A DNA stretch of 64,000 nucleotides from Devosia sp. FJ2-5-3 (GTDB lineage: Bacteria; Pseudomonadota; Alphaproteobacteria; Rhizobiales; Devosiaceae), in assembly GCF_029201545.1 (NCBI RefSeq), contig NZ_CP104007.1, positions 778,501 to 842,500 on the forward strand, in the 5' to 3' direction. Below are positions 35,294 to 44,068 of the stretch, in pieces. Position 1 is the first letter of the stretch, and the number at the start of each line of letters is the position of its first letter. A program made the translations under genes and the position numbers. Under the pieces are notes generated by a model. The model was not told the DNA's origin. It made no database searches and saw only the letters and a list, made by a program, of their open reading frames with translations.

Positions 35294-36073
35294 TTACGCC
35301 GTCCCGGCGGTGTCGCCCAGGCAACGACGGGCGACGATGTCGCCGATCTCGGCAAAGTCCGAAGCGGCCCGGCTGGAGGGGGCGGTGTATCGCACTGGCT
35401 GCCCAAGGGCGAAAGCTTCCGCCAGCCTGATGTCGTTCCTGACCGGGGGCAGAACCTTGAAGGCGCCGAACTGCAGGGATACGTCGGCACCGACGGACCG
35501 GTGCAGGCGGATCCGGTCGTTGGACATGACGGGCAGGAAACCCGCGATCTTCAACTCGTGGTTGGACTCGGTGATCACCTTGAGAAGGATGCGCATCAAT
35601 TGCTTGATGCCTTCGCCGGCCAGAGGGTGGGGCACGAAGGGCACGAGCAACCAGTCGGCGGCGACAAGACCATTGATCAGCAATGCGTCGAGCGAGGGCG
35701 GGGTGTCGATGATGACGACGTCGAAGTCCCGCTGGATGGCGTCTTCGCCGATGGCACGCCTCAGGATGCCTTCATCCTGCAGGCCTTGACCGTGGTGAAA
35801 CAGGCGATCGGCGGGTGCCAGAGCCAGTCGCTCGCAGCTTGTTGGAACCACGACCCCGGCCAGTGTGGCTTCCGCGCTGCGGAAGAGATCATGTGCGGTG
35901 CGCGCGCTGCGCGATACGCTTACGCCCAGCCCCACCGCGCAATGGCCCTGGGTATCGAGATCGACCAGAAGCACCCTTTGGCCACGCGCCGCCAACTCGG
36001 CTGCAATATTGACCGAAACCGTGGTCTTGCCGGTCCCGCCCTTTCGGTTCGAGACAACCAGTGTTGCGGTCAC
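35294..36073 (-). CDS. ParA-family ATPase of the chemosensory operon
   Basis: The 259-residue ParA/Soj-type ATPase has the deviant Walker A KGGTGKTT (residue 11 on), DLDTQGHC and Walker B VVIIDTPPS. It is the last gene of the che operon, 9 bases after the soluble MCP stop, and has no ParB partner or parS-like site nearby. Che-linked ParA proteins such as ParC of Vibrio and PpfA of Rhodobacter position chemosensory arrays and pass them to daughter cells. By context this is that kind of protein, here probably for cytoplasmic clusters. Confidence 0.88.
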   Translation of the reverse strand: MTATLVVSNRKGGTGKTTVSVNIAAELAARGQRVLLVDLDTQGHCAVGLGVSVSRSARTAHDLFRSAEATLAGVVVPTSCERLALAPADRLFHHGQGLQDEGILRRAIGEDAIQRDFDVVIIDTPPSLDALLINGLVAADWLLVPFVPHPLAGEGIKQLMRILLKVITESNHELKIAGFLPVMSNDRIRLHRSVGADVSLQFGAFKVLPPVRNDIRLAEAFALGQPVRYTAPSSRAASDFAEIGDIVARRCLGDTAGTA

Positions 36074-36082
36074 GGCATAATC

Positions 36083-37384
36083 CTAAAAGAGTTCGATTGC
36101 AGGCCGAGCATCCGCTTCGGAAGCCTCCTGGCTGCCGACCATGGCCGCATGGGCATCGACTTGCGACGCCATCGTGTAGCTCGAACTGAGCTTCTCCAAC
36201 ATTTGGGCCAAAGGTTCAATATCCAACGGTTGGTCGACATCGATGCCGAGCCTTTGCTCCACCTCGCAAATGCGGTCATTCCACATGCTGAGACCGTTTT
36301 GCACCTGCTCGATCTGCTGGCGTGTCGTATCCTGAAACTGCGCCTCGCCCAGCACACCGACGATAGTCTCCTTGATGGAGCTGACCGAGGCATAGGTGTT
36401 GCGCGTCATGGCGTGGAGTTCGCTGATCGTGCCCTGGAAGTCCTCGGATAATTGCTCGATCGTGCTCGTCAGCGTCGTGATCCAGCGTGTTTCGTCGGTA
36501 GACTGCGATTTGGCCACGTCATGTTGGGCAGCGACCCGGGCTCCAAAGGTCGCGTTGACCGAGTTCGACACCTCGTCGATGCTGTTTTCGATACGCTGGG
36601 CAAAGGCGGCGATCTGGCCGGAGAGAGTGCGCACTTCGATGGCCACAACGGCAAACCCCTTGCCCGCCTCGCCGGCCCGCGCCGCTTCGATCGCGGCGTT
36701 CACCGCCAGCAAATTGGTGGATCGGGTGACGTTCTGGATGGCTCCGGTCAGCGTCTTTAGGTTGCGGACCTGCCCGATCAATCCCAAAATGGCCGCGCTT
36801 TCGTCCCGTGTCGCTTTGGCATCCTTTTCGCGCTGGATGCGAAAAGCGGCCATGGCGACCAGATCGCGCTTGCTCTCATTGAGCAGCACTTCGGCATTCT
36901 GGTAGAGCGTCGCCGCGCGTTGAGTGCCGTGCTGCTGGGTTTCCAGCAATTGGGCGGTTTCTCCGTCGACCTGAATGAGCCTCTGCATGATCTCCACGGC
37001 CGCCGCCTCGGTGGTGCGGTTCGTCTGGTCGAGATGAACCGAGAGGAGGCGCGTCAGGTCGGACGACGACTGCATGAAGCCATGGATCTGGTGCAGGTTC
37101 TCGCGAAGTACCGCCAGGCTCTCCGCCCCCGATAAGTCGACATCGATCAACGCGTCGACCCGGAAGGCATTCTCTTCTGCGCTCAGGCTCTCGTCGAAAG
37201 GGGATGTGTCATGAGCGGAGGCAGGGATTGCCACACCTTCTCCATGGTGCGGTTCGGCCGCGTCCGGAAGGGCCTCTGCCGTGCTCGCCCTTGCCGTGGC
37301 GGCGCCAAACGGGTTGAGGCCGCGGACGAGGGATTGTGCCCTGCGAAATGCCGACATTTGCCTGTGTTTTGCTTGGATCATCAT
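36083..37384 (-). CDS. Soluble methyl-accepting chemotaxis protein
   Basis: This 433-residue chemoreceptor has no membrane helix. An N-terminal region (1-90) looks disordered, and a helical region runs from about 95 to 210. The MCP signalling hairpin follows, with tip [20 protein letters not shown] and then [20 protein letters not shown]. The CheA/CheW contact tip is intact. No PAS, GAF or other sensor domain is recognisable, and no C-terminal CheR-tether pentapeptide. Its ATG overlaps the cheY stop by one base. A cytoplasmic array served by the co-encoded CheA is likely. Confidence 0.88.
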   Translation of the reverse strand: MMIQAKHRQMSAFRRAQSLVRGLNPFGAATARASTAEALPDAAEPHHGEGVAIPASAHDTSPFDESLSAEENAFRVDALIDVDLSGAESLAVLRENLHQIHGFMQSSSDLTRLLSVHLDQTNRTTEAAAVEIMQRLIQVDGETAQLLETQQHGTQRAATLYQNAEVLLNESKRDLVAMAAFRIQREKDAKATRDESAAILGLIGQVRNLKTLTGAIQNVTRSTNLLAVNAAIEAARAGEAGKGFAVVAIEVRTLSGQIAAFAQRIENSIDEVSNSVNATFGARVAAQHDVAKSQSTDETRWITTLTSTIEQLSEDFQGTISELHAMTRNTYASVSSIKETIVGVLGEAQFQDTTRQQIEQVQNGLSMWNDRICEVEQRLGIDVDQPLDIEPLAQMLEKLSSSYTMASQVDAHAAMVGSQEASEADARPAIELF

Positions 37385-37758
37385 CAGGCTCCGGGAACGA
37401 CCTGTTTGACCACTTTTATGAGGTCCGGCCCCGCGATCGGCTTGACCAGCCAGCCAGTGGCGCCCAGCTTCTTGCCTTCACCGCGCTTTTCGGCATTGCT
37501 TTCGGTGGTCAGGGTCAGGATCGGGGTGAACCTGAAAGCCGGCATGCCCCTCAGATTCTTGATCAGTTCGAGACCACCCATTTTGGGCATGTTGATATCA
37601 GTGATGATCAAATCGGGCTTGGGGGCCGTTTTGAGTTTGGCTAGCGCGTCCTCACCATCGCTGGCTGTGCTCACGGCGAACCCGGCCATCTCGAGGGTGG
37701 CTTTGACGCTCATCAGCATGGTGAGGGAGTCGTCGACGAGAAAAATTGACTTTGCCAC
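37384..37758 (-). CDS. cheY: CheY-type single-domain response regulator (1)
   Basis: This 124-residue receiver domain has the acidic pair D9/D10, phospho-acceptor D54 in [12 protein letters not shown], a conserved Thr in TLTTES (the switch residue) and Lys in VKPIAG. No output domain is present. The GTG start 37758 follows AAAGGTG and gives [11 protein letters not shown]. It is one of two CheY genes in the operon and would be phosphorylated by the co-encoded CheA. Confidence 0.9.
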   Translation of the reverse strand: MAKSIFLVDDSLTMLMSVKATLEMAGFAVSTASDGEDALAKLKTAPKPDLIITDINMPKMGGLELIKNLRGMPAFRFTPILTLTTESNAEKRGEGKKLGATGWLVKPIAGPDLIKVVKQVVPGA

Positions 37759-37775
37759 GAGCGGCACCTTTGCAG

Positions 37776-38012
37776 TTAGTTTTCGAGAGCAGCCTTGAGC
37801 ATGGCGGAGAATGGCCGGTCGGACGGCCAGGCCGTGACCGCGCATTTCGACGCCATGAGAACTTGGAGGTTGGCTGGATGCATGTGGCTGCAATCGGCAA
37901 GGTTCACCTTGGCGTTGCGCCTCTCCTGAAGCCAGTTGAGCAGCGGCTCGGCTTCGTCCACGGTCACCACGTCGACGAAGGTGGCGAGGTTCTTCTTGTA
38001 CTGGATCGGCAT
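37776..38012 (-). CDS. Small STAS-like protein of the che operon
   Basis: This 78-residue protein resembles a minimal STAS domain: a beta-alpha start (VVTVDEAEPLLNWLQERR), then KVNLADCSHMHPANLQVLMA, where the LQ-L motif after the beta strand is typical, and a final helix. The Ser/Thr normally phosphorylated in SpoIIAA-like STAS proteins is not clearly present (HPANLQ). AGGAG lies 8 bases before ATG 38012. It overlaps the end of the cheA sequence (TGATG). Its role is unknown; an adaptor or scaffold function is possible by context. Confidence 0.7.
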   Translation of the reverse strand: MPIQYKKNLATFVDVVTVDEAEPLLNWLQERRNAKVNLADCSHMHPANLQVLMASKCAVTAWPSDRPFSAMLKAALEN

Positions 38013-38224
38013 CACAGCATCTCCTTGACATTGAGCACCATGAGAACGGACCCGTTCCCCATGAGCGCCGAGCCGGAATAGACACTCAGCGCGCCAAGGA
38101 CGCCGCCGAGGGGTTTTTGGATGACATCGATGCTTTCGTGGAAGTCGTCGACGATGAGGCCGATTGCTTCTCCGGCAATTCGTGTCACCAGCACCGCCAG
38201 CTCTCCGTCGTCATTGGGGGCGGG
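38012..38224 (-). pseudogene. cheA: Out-of-frame 3' remainder of cheA (second half of the P5 domain)
   Basis: Directly after the premature cheA stop the sequence continues in another frame as NDDGELAVLVTRIAGEAIGL, then IVDDFHESIDV and ending LMVLNVKEML. This is the second half of a CheW-like P5 domain. Deleting a single C from the minus-strand run CCCCGCCCCC (38216-38225) joins the two frames without loss. The combined sequence 38012-40649 is 2638 bases, one more than a multiple of three. It is not a separate cheW gene, because only half a domain exists. Confidence 0.8.
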
Positions 38225-40649
38225 GCGGTACGCCCATCCCCAGCAACGTGTTGAGCGGCGCAAGCGGCACCACGCTGCCACGCAGGAGGATGACCTGCTT
38301 GTCCTTGATGGTCTGGATGGAGTGGCTCGGCACGCGCACGGTTTCGAGCACATGTTCCATCGGAATGCCGAAAGTCTGCGCGTCGGATTCGATGATCATC
38401 ACCTTGGTGATGGCCATGGAGAGGGGCAGAACGATGCGGATGCGCGTTCCCTTGCCGACTTCGCTGTCGAGCACAATGTTGCCATTGACCTTTTCTACGG
38501 CGGTGCGGACGACGTCCATGCCGACCCCGCGCCCCGAAAGATCGGACACCACGTCCGCGGTGGAGAAACCGGCGGCGAAGACGAGATTGACCGCTTCCCT
38601 GTCGGTAATCCGCTCCAGCCCCACCTCGTCGATGACGCCCTTTTCATAAGCCTTGCGCTTGATGATGGCGGGATCTATGCCCTTGCCGTCATCGATGATC
38701 TCGATGACCACATGGTCGCCTTCCTGGTGGGCGCGAATGGTGAGCGTGCCGAGAGCCGGCTTTCCAGCGGCCAGCCGGACGTCGGGCGCTTCGATCCCAT
38801 GATCGAGGCTATTGCGCACGATGTGGATCAGCGGGTCGGCGAGTGCCTCGATGATGTTCTTGTCCGCCTCGGTCTCTTCGCCCTCGAGCAGCAGTTGAAC
38901 GTCCTTGCTGAGCTTGCGGGAAATGTCCCGGACCAGGCGGGGGAAACGCTGGAACACAAACGACACAGGCATCATCCGCACCTGCATGATCGCCCCCTGC
39001 ATTTCCTCGGCAATGCGGTTGATCACGGCATGCTGCGCCTTGATCTCGCGCGAGAGTTCGCGCACGCCGAATTCGTCCTCGGCACGCTGCGCCAGGTAGG
39101 GCATGGCGTTCTTGGCGACGACCATTTCTCCGATCAGGTTCATCAGCAAATCGATCTTGGCCTGTTCAACCTTGATGCTCTTCGGACCGGAGACTGGCTC
39201 CTCACCGCGGCGCCCCGATTTCTGGCCTTCAGGAAGGTCGAGGAGCTCGGGCGGGTGCTCGTCTGACGCCGGCGTCGCGCCCTTTGTCGTGACCTCAGGG
39301 GCCCGGGGCGTGTCTCCGCCCTTTGGCGTCGGGATCGCAGCCAGCAAGGCGTCGCTATTTCCAGCCTTGAGGCATTGCGCCAGAGCCTGGTCGTAGCGCG
39401 CCGCGCCCTCTGCATCACCCGCGGCGCGGCTCGAACTTGCCAGGGCCCCGGCTGCGGCGATGATCCGCCCCTTTTCCCAGGCCGGGTGATCGTCGAGAAG
39501 CAGGATCGATCGTTGCGCCGCGATGACGTCTTGAAGTTCCGTGTTGACCTCCGCCGGGGCCCGGGCCGATGCCTCGCGCTCGACCGAGCCCGTATGGGGG
39601 CCACTGTCCATCGACTGGCTGCCGATTGCCTGCAGCAGGCTGCGCAGAATTGCATGATCTGTCGGCTCGAGGTCGAGGATCACGACCAGCCAGCGGAGCG
39701 CCGAGGATGTCCAGAGATGCGGATTTTTCAGCCCGAGCAGGGTCTGGGCGGCCAGTCGCAGGGTCGTCAAATTGCCGGCGTCGAGCAGCTTGAAGGCGTC
39801 GGCGACAAAGTCTTCTTCACTGGAATTGTCGTCGACTATGCCGCTTGGCTGAACCAGCGAGAGCGCATCCACTGCCACGATATCGACCTGGTCTGGTACG
39901 TAGCGGAAGTGCTCGATGAGGGTTGCCAGCGGCGCCGTGGTCAGGATCTGGAAGTTGAGGGCACAGCGATAGGCGTCCAACTCCTCGAGTGCCGGCCAGC
40001 GATCCCTCGGTGAGATCCGCGCCGACACGGTCCCCTCGATCTGGCGGATAGTGAAGAGGGGATCGTCCCCCTGAAAAAAGCACTGCTCGTCTGGCACGTA
40101 GGTCAGCCAGTGGATGGAAGCGCCCGACAGGGCCTGCCGATAGGCGTCCATCAAGTCCGCCTCCCGCAGGGCCGCGAGCTCGGCCGTCAAGGCCATGTCG
40201 GGCACTTTTGACGACCCTGCCTCCTGGGAGGGCTCCGTCGGCATCGCCGGCACGGCTTGCGCGCTGGCAAGGGTCAAAGCGCGCAACGCTGCCGCAAGAT
40301 TTGCCGAAGCCGGCGTGCTGGCCGGGCCGATCCGCCCCGTTGCCTCGATCTCGTCGCAGAGTGTGCCGACGAAGTCCATTGCGTCCAGCAGGTTGTCGGC
40401 CAGCGTCTGGGAATAGGGGATGCGCATTTCGCGCACCGCATCCATGAGGTCTTCCCCGGCATGCAGCACGCGCGTCATTTCCGGGAAATCGAAAAGACCG
40501 CTATTGCCCTTGAGGGTGTGAACCAGGCGAAACAGCTCGACCATCACCCCGGCATCGCCCGGTGCATGCTCCAGTTCCATCAGCTTTTCGCCGATCCCCT
40601 GCAGGAAGTCGCGCGTTTCGGACAGGAATTGCTCGAGAAGCGGGTTCAC
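38211..40649 (-). CDS. cheA: Chemotaxis histidine kinase CheA, frameshifted in its P5 domain
   Basis: CheA phosphorylates CheY and CheB in response to receptors. As read, it has 812 residues. P1 (about 1-110) holds phospho-acceptor H44 in HTLKGNSG. A P2-like region (about 175-265) contains YVPDEQCFFQGDDPL; a long linker follows. P3 dimerisation starts near 490 (KIDLLMNLIGEMVVAKNAM). P4 has IVRNSLDHGIEAP, DDGKGID and DLSGRGVGMDVV. P5 starts but ends early at GMGVPPRPQ-stop, about 65 residues short. The restored protein would have 878 residues. GTG 40649 overlaps the stop of cheY (GTGA). See the adjoining fragment. Confidence 0.88.
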   Translation of the reverse strand: MNPLLEQFLSETRDFLQGIGEKLMELEHAPGDAGVMVELFRLVHTLKGNSGLFDFPEMTRVLHAGEDLMDAVREMRIPYSQTLADNLLDAMDFVGTLCDEIEATGRIGPASTPASANLAAALRALTLASAQAVPAMPTEPSQEAGSSKVPDMALTAELAALREADLMDAYRQALSGASIHWLTYVPDEQCFFQGDDPLFTIRQIEGTVSARISPRDRWPALEELDAYRCALNFQILTTAPLATLIEHFRYVPDQVDIVAVDALSLVQPSGIVDDNSSEEDFVADAFKLLDAGNLTTLRLAAQTLLGLKNPHLWTSSALRWLVVILDLEPTDHAILRSLLQAIGSQSMDSGPHTGSVEREASARAPAEVNTELQDVIAAQRSILLLDDHPAWEKGRIIAAAGALASSSRAAGDAEGAARYDQALAQCLKAGNSDALLAAIPTPKGGDTPRAPEVTTKGATPASDEHPPELLDLPEGQKSGRRGEEPVSGPKSIKVEQAKIDLLMNLIGEMVVAKNAMPYLAQRAEDEFGVRELSREIKAQHAVINRIAEEMQGAIMQVRMMPVSFVFQRFPRLVRDISRKLSKDVQLLLEGEETEADKNIIEALADPLIHIVRNSLDHGIEAPDVRLAAGKPALGTLTIRAHQEGDHVVIEIIDDGKGIDPAIIKRKAYEKGVIDEVGLERITDREAVNLVFAAGFSTADVVSDLSGRGVGMDVVRTAVEKVNGNIVLDSEVGKGTRIRIVLPLSMAITKVMIIESDAQTFGIPMEHVLETVRVPSHSIQTIKDKQVILLRGSVVPLAPLNTLLGMGVPPRPQ

Positions 40650-41017
40650 TGTGCAGCCTCGCCGAGCAGCATGCGAACATGGGAAAGCAATTGGGCCGGC
40701 TTGATCGGCTTGATCAGGTATAGGTTTGCACCGGACTGGAAGGCGAGGCGCTGGTCTTCGGGCGCCGCCTCCGTCGAAACCATGATGGCAGGGGCCTGTT
40801 CCATATCCTCGCTGCGCAAGCGCCGGAGGAACCCATAGCCGTCGAGCTTGGGCATGTTGATGTCGACCAGGTAGAGATCCATCTTCTGGATCAGGGCCTT
40901 CTCGAGGGCCTCGATGCCGTTGACGGCCTCCTCAACCACATAGTCCGCCGCCTCGAGGATATTGCGGTGGTACATGCGCACGGTGGCAGCATCGTCAATC
41001 ACGAGGATGCGTTTCAT
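40646..41017 (-). CDS. cheY: CheY-type single-domain response regulator (2)
   Basis: This 123-residue receiver has D8/D9, phospho-acceptor D52 in LVDINMPKLDG, the switch Thr in VSTEAAPED and Lys in IKPIKPAQL. It differs clearly from the other CheY of the operon (MKRILVIDDAATVRMYHR start). Its ATG overlaps the cheR stop and its stop overlaps the cheA GTG, so it is translationally tied to both. Two CheY proteins without cheZ suggest one may act as a phosphate sink. Confidence 0.9.
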   Translation of the reverse strand: MKRILVIDDAATVRMYHRNILEAADYVVEEAVNGIEALEKALIQKMDLYLVDINMPKLDGYGFLRRLRSEDMEQAPAIMVSTEAAPEDQRLAFQSGANLYLIKPIKPAQLLSHVRMLLGEAAQ

Positions 41018-41862
41018 CTCGACTCCAGGGGTTTTTGGTAGACGATGGCGGAGGGGAACTTGCGCACGGTGTAGATCGAGGAGATCCGGCTCATCGATTC
41101 AGAGTGGCCAAGGCACAGGAAACCGCCAGGATTGAGCGCGTCGAAGAACGTTTCGGCGGCAGCCTTCCGGGACACATCGTCAAAATAAATCAGTAGGTTA
41201 CGACAAAATATCACGTCGAAATTGCGATAGGATCTGGTGTCTGCAGGGGCCGCGAGATTGACCCGGGTGAATTCCACCGCTTCGCGCAATTCGTCGCTGA
41301 TCTGGAATTCGTCCTTGATGGGTCGGAAATATTTCTGCAGCCAGGTCCGGGGTAGATGATGCACGGAACGCGCAGAATACCGCCCCGCCCGAGCCTTGAT
41401 GAGAATGCCGGTGTCGATATCGGAGGAGATGATCTCGACATCCCATTTGTTGATGCCCGGCCAACGCTCGAGCAGGAACATGGCGACCGTATAGGCTTCC
41501 TCGCCCGAGGATGATGGAATGCACCAGATGCGGATCGGCTTGGTATCGGTCTTGCGCTTGATCAGGTCGGGCAAAAGCGAATTTACCAGCGCCTCGAACT
41601 GATATTCCTCGCGCGCAAAATAGGTCTCGTTGATGGTCATCAGATTGGTGAGCTGCTGGAGCTCCAGGCCCGATGCCTCAAGACGCAATTTGTTGAAATA
41701 GGTGCGGAAGGACCCGCTATTGGTCGCCTCGATGCGCTCCAGCAGCCGCCGGTCCACGAAATAGCGCTTGGCGAGGTCGAAATCGATCCCGGTCTTGCGA
41801 TAGAAATATTCGCGGAATTTCTGGAAATCGTCGTCGGTGATGTCGTTCTTGTCAGTGCGCAT
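41014..41862 (-). CDS. cheR: Chemoreceptor methyltransferase CheR
   Basis: CheR methylates receptor glutamates using S-adenosylmethionine. The 282-residue protein has the N-terminal helical domain (FREYFYRKTGIDF) and NETYFAREEYQFEAL. The SAM domain shows IRIWCIPSSSGEEAYTVAM, SSDIDTGILIKA and the FDVIFCRNLLIYFD motif, ending with GGFLCLGHSES. CIPSSSGEE replaces the common CSTGEE loop with one extra residue. The first 11 bases overlap the HEAT-repeat gene. Confidence 0.93.
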   Translation of the reverse strand: MRTDKNDITDDDFQKFREYFYRKTGIDFDLAKRYFVDRRLLERIEATNSGSFRTYFNKLRLEASGLELQQLTNLMTINETYFAREEYQFEALVNSLLPDLIKRKTDTKPIRIWCIPSSSGEEAYTVAMFLLERWPGINKWDVEIISSDIDTGILIKARAGRYSARSVHHLPRTWLQKYFRPIKDEFQISDELREAVEFTRVNLAAPADTRSYRNFDVIFCRNLLIYFDDVSRKAAAETFFDALNPGGFLCLGHSESMSRISSIYTVRKFPSAIVYQKPLESR

Positions 41863-42469
41863 CGATACGCCTCAACGACAGATCGGCGGCGAACTGGATA
41901 TAGGGCTCGTCCGCGAAGCGGGCCTTGAGGCCCAGCAAGGCCGCGCGCGAGGCAGATGTACCGACCTCGGCCAGGAGATCGACGGCCGTGGCGCAGACAT
42001 TGACGTGTCGATCCGTCTCGATGACTGCGATCAGCCAGGCTTCGACGTCAGGGTGGCGCAGGGATTCAAGGATATTGACGGCAAAGATCCGAAGGTCGGC
42101 ATTCGTGTCCGCGAGCAGGCCCTGCATCATCGGCCCGACGGCCTCGGGGAGGCTCTGCATGGCTTCGATCGCCTCGTTCCTCAGCGCCGCGTCCTCGCTT
42201 CGCAGGCAGTCCACGAGGCCAGTCACCGCGTCCTGGTCGCCGATCCGGGTCAGGCTGGTGAGAATGACTTCACGCACCGACAAATCCTGCTCGCTGTTGA
42301 GACGGGCGAGAAGGGGGACGGAGACCTCGGCATGGCCGAGAAGGTCGCGTGCCGCCCAACGGCGCTTGGCGGGATCGCTGTCGTCGAGATCGAGGAGCAG
42401 CTTTTCGCGCTCGCCAATATGCCCGAATGTCTCTTCGCTCGGGTTCTGTAGGGCTCTGATCAGGGCCAT
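41852..42469 (-). CDS. HEAT-repeat protein of the che operon
   Basis: This 205-residue protein is made of about five helical HEAT-like units, each with a pattern like DPAKRRWAARDLLGHAEVSV, EDAALRNEAIEAMQSLPEAV or NADLRIFAVNILESLRHPDV. Such repeats bind other proteins; no enzyme motif is present. It lies between cheB (11-base gap) and cheR (11-base overlap), so it is made with them and is likely a scaffold or adaptor. AGGAAC precedes ATG 42469. I know no assigned function for it. Confidence 0.8.
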   Translation of the reverse strand: MALIRALQNPSEETFGHIGEREKLLLDLDDSDPAKRRWAARDLLGHAEVSVPLLARLNSEQDLSVREVILTSLTRIGDQDAVTGLVDCLRSEDAALRNEAIEAMQSLPEAVGPMMQGLLADTNADLRIFAVNILESLRHPDVEAWLIAVIETDRHVNVCATAVDLLAEVGTSASRAALLGLKARFADEPYIQFAADLSLRRIDAH

Positions 42470-42480
42470 CGAATGTTCCT

Positions 42481-43545
42481 TTACCGTGCTGCCCAGTGGT
42501 TGAGCTGGCCGGCAATTTTGTCCGCCGCCAGGACCACGCTGGCGCCGCGTCGATTGATGAGTTCCTTGGGCATGCCGAAAACCACCGCAGTGTCCTCCGA
42601 CTCCGCGATTGTGCGGCCGCCCCGTTGCTTGATCTCGGCGAAGGCCTCGGCGCCGTCCGAGCCCATGCCCGTCAGCATCACCCCGATGACACTGGCCGGA
42701 TCGCAATGTTCGAGCACCGATCGTCCCAGCAGTTCCACAGAGGGGTGCCAGAGATGTTGTGCGTTTTCCGGCTGTGGCACCAAAGTCAGCTTCTTGACGC
42801 GCTGCGTCAGCACCATGTCGGCGCCCCCTCGGGCGATGTAGACCGTTCCTGCCTCGACAGGGGTCGGTGAGCTCACCTCGACGACACGCAGCCGGCAGTT
42901 CTGGTTCAGCCGTTCGGCGAACGCCTTGGTGAAAGCGGCAGGCATGTGCTGCGCGATCAATACCGGCCAGGGAAAACTCGCGGGCAGCGCAGGCAAGATG
43001 TCATCGAGGGTCCGCGGTCCGCCCGTGGACACCCCGATCACCACGACGCCGTTCGTGGGGGCCGCGCGAGTGCTCCGGCGCGCCTCGGTGGCGTCCTTGT
43101 CGGCCGCGATCCGGGTTATCAGGCTTCGCACACCCGAAGGTTTCTTCCTCAGGCGTGCACGGGCCGCTGCCCTGACCTTACTGATCAGCACATCCCCGAT
43201 CTCGTCGATGGAGAGCGAGATTGTCCCGCCCGGCTTGACGATGAAATCCACGGCGCCGAGGCTGAGGGCCTCGAACGTCGCCAGCGCACCCTTTTCGGTG
43301 AGCGAGGAAACCATGACGACCGGTATGGGTCTTTCGACCATGATCTGGGAGAGGGCGGTCAGGCCGTCCATCTCGGGCATATTGATATCGAGCGTGACCA
43401 CGTCCGGTTGGAAGAGGCGGTTTTGTTCCACCGCCTCCCGGCCATTTCTCGCCTGCAGGATTTCGAAGTCGCCAGCTGAGGCAAACAATTGCGTCAGCTG
43501 GCGCCGCATGAGCGCGGAATCGTCAACAATAAGAAGCTTGGTCAA
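42481..43545 (-). CDS. cheB: Chemotaxis methylesterase/response regulator CheB
   Basis: CheB removes receptor methyl groups when phosphorylated. The 354-residue protein has an N-terminal receiver with D53 in TLDINMPEMDG, a linker, and the methylesterase domain from about 160. The catalytic Ser is in IGVSTGGPRTL, His in IAQHMPAAFT and Asp in MLTGMGSDGAE. It starts at TTG 43545, as no ATG or GTG lies near; the ribosome site is weak. It is the first gene of the nine-gene leftward operon. Confidence 0.92.
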   Translation of the reverse strand: MTKLLIVDDSALMRRQLTQLFASAGDFEILQARNGREAVEQNRLFQPDVVTLDINMPEMDGLTALSQIMVERPIPVVMVSSLTEKGALATFEALSLGAVDFIVKPGGTISLSIDEIGDVLISKVRAAARARLRKKPSGVRSLITRIAADKDATEARRSTRAAPTNGVVVIGVSTGGPRTLDDILPALPASFPWPVLIAQHMPAAFTKAFAERLNQNCRLRVVEVSSPTPVEAGTVYIARGGADMVLTQRVKKLTLVPQPENAQHLWHPSVELLGRSVLEHCDPASVIGVMLTGMGSDGAEAFAEIKQRGGRTIAESEDTAVVFGMPKELINRRGASVVLAADKIAGQLNHWAAR

Positions 43546-43626
43546 ATTATCAGGCGGCCACGCCGATCAGGGACTCGACGTCCTGCGCTCGCCTTCAAGT
43601 CTGGTTGCTGGTCTTGCGGGGACCTT

Positions 43627-44064
43627 TCAGCTGCGGGGCGCCGATGGCCCCACGCTGAAAATCGCCGATATCTCAACCGGCGCATCGCCGGGGAGGGAGG
43701 CAACACCGATGGCGGCCCGGCTCGGGATGTCTCCCTCGAACTGGCCGGCCAGGTGCGCGGACGCAAAGTCCGCGACCTTGGAATGGGCTGTGTAGGATGG
43801 GTCGGCGTTCACATACACCGTCAGGCTGATCGGGCCGGCCAGGGCCTCGCCCGGTTCAAGCTGGGCTCTGGCGGCTGACAGGGAATTTTGTGTCGCCAGC
43901 TCGGTCGCGGCGCGGAGCCGATCCATGTCGCTGGCAGCATCGACCTTGCCCGTGAACATAAGGACGCCCTCCTGCCGTGGCGTCATGCCGGACACAAAGA
44001 TCAGATCGCCGTGGCGCTTGGCGGGCAGGTAGAGCCCTTGGGGCGGGGGCGCGATGGAAGCCAT
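43627..44064 (-). CDS. RidA-family reactive intermediate deaminase
   Basis: The 145-residue Rid protein (YjgF/YER057c/UK114 fold) has ISLTVYVNADPSY and SRAAIGVASLPGDAPVEISA; the Arg of SRAAIG and the Glu of VEISA are the active-site residues of enamine/imine-hydrolysing members. It starts 4 bases after the PLP aminotransferase gene. That pairing makes sense, since PLP enzymes release reactive enamines. It acts in the cytosol. Confidence 0.87.
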   Translation of the reverse strand: MASIAPPPQGLYLPAKRHGDLIFVSGMTPRQEGVLMFTGKVDAASDMDRLRAATELATQNSLSAARAQLEPGEALAGPISLTVYVNADPSYTAHSKVADFASAHLAGQFEGDIPSRAAIGVASLPGDAPVEISAIFSVGPSAPRS

Positions 44065-44068
44065 GTCG

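Noticed and set aside
38012-38353. Possible separate cheW gene downstream of cheA
   Set aside because: Only the second half matches a CheW-like fold; the first half is cheA sequence read out of frame. It is the displaced 3' end of cheA.
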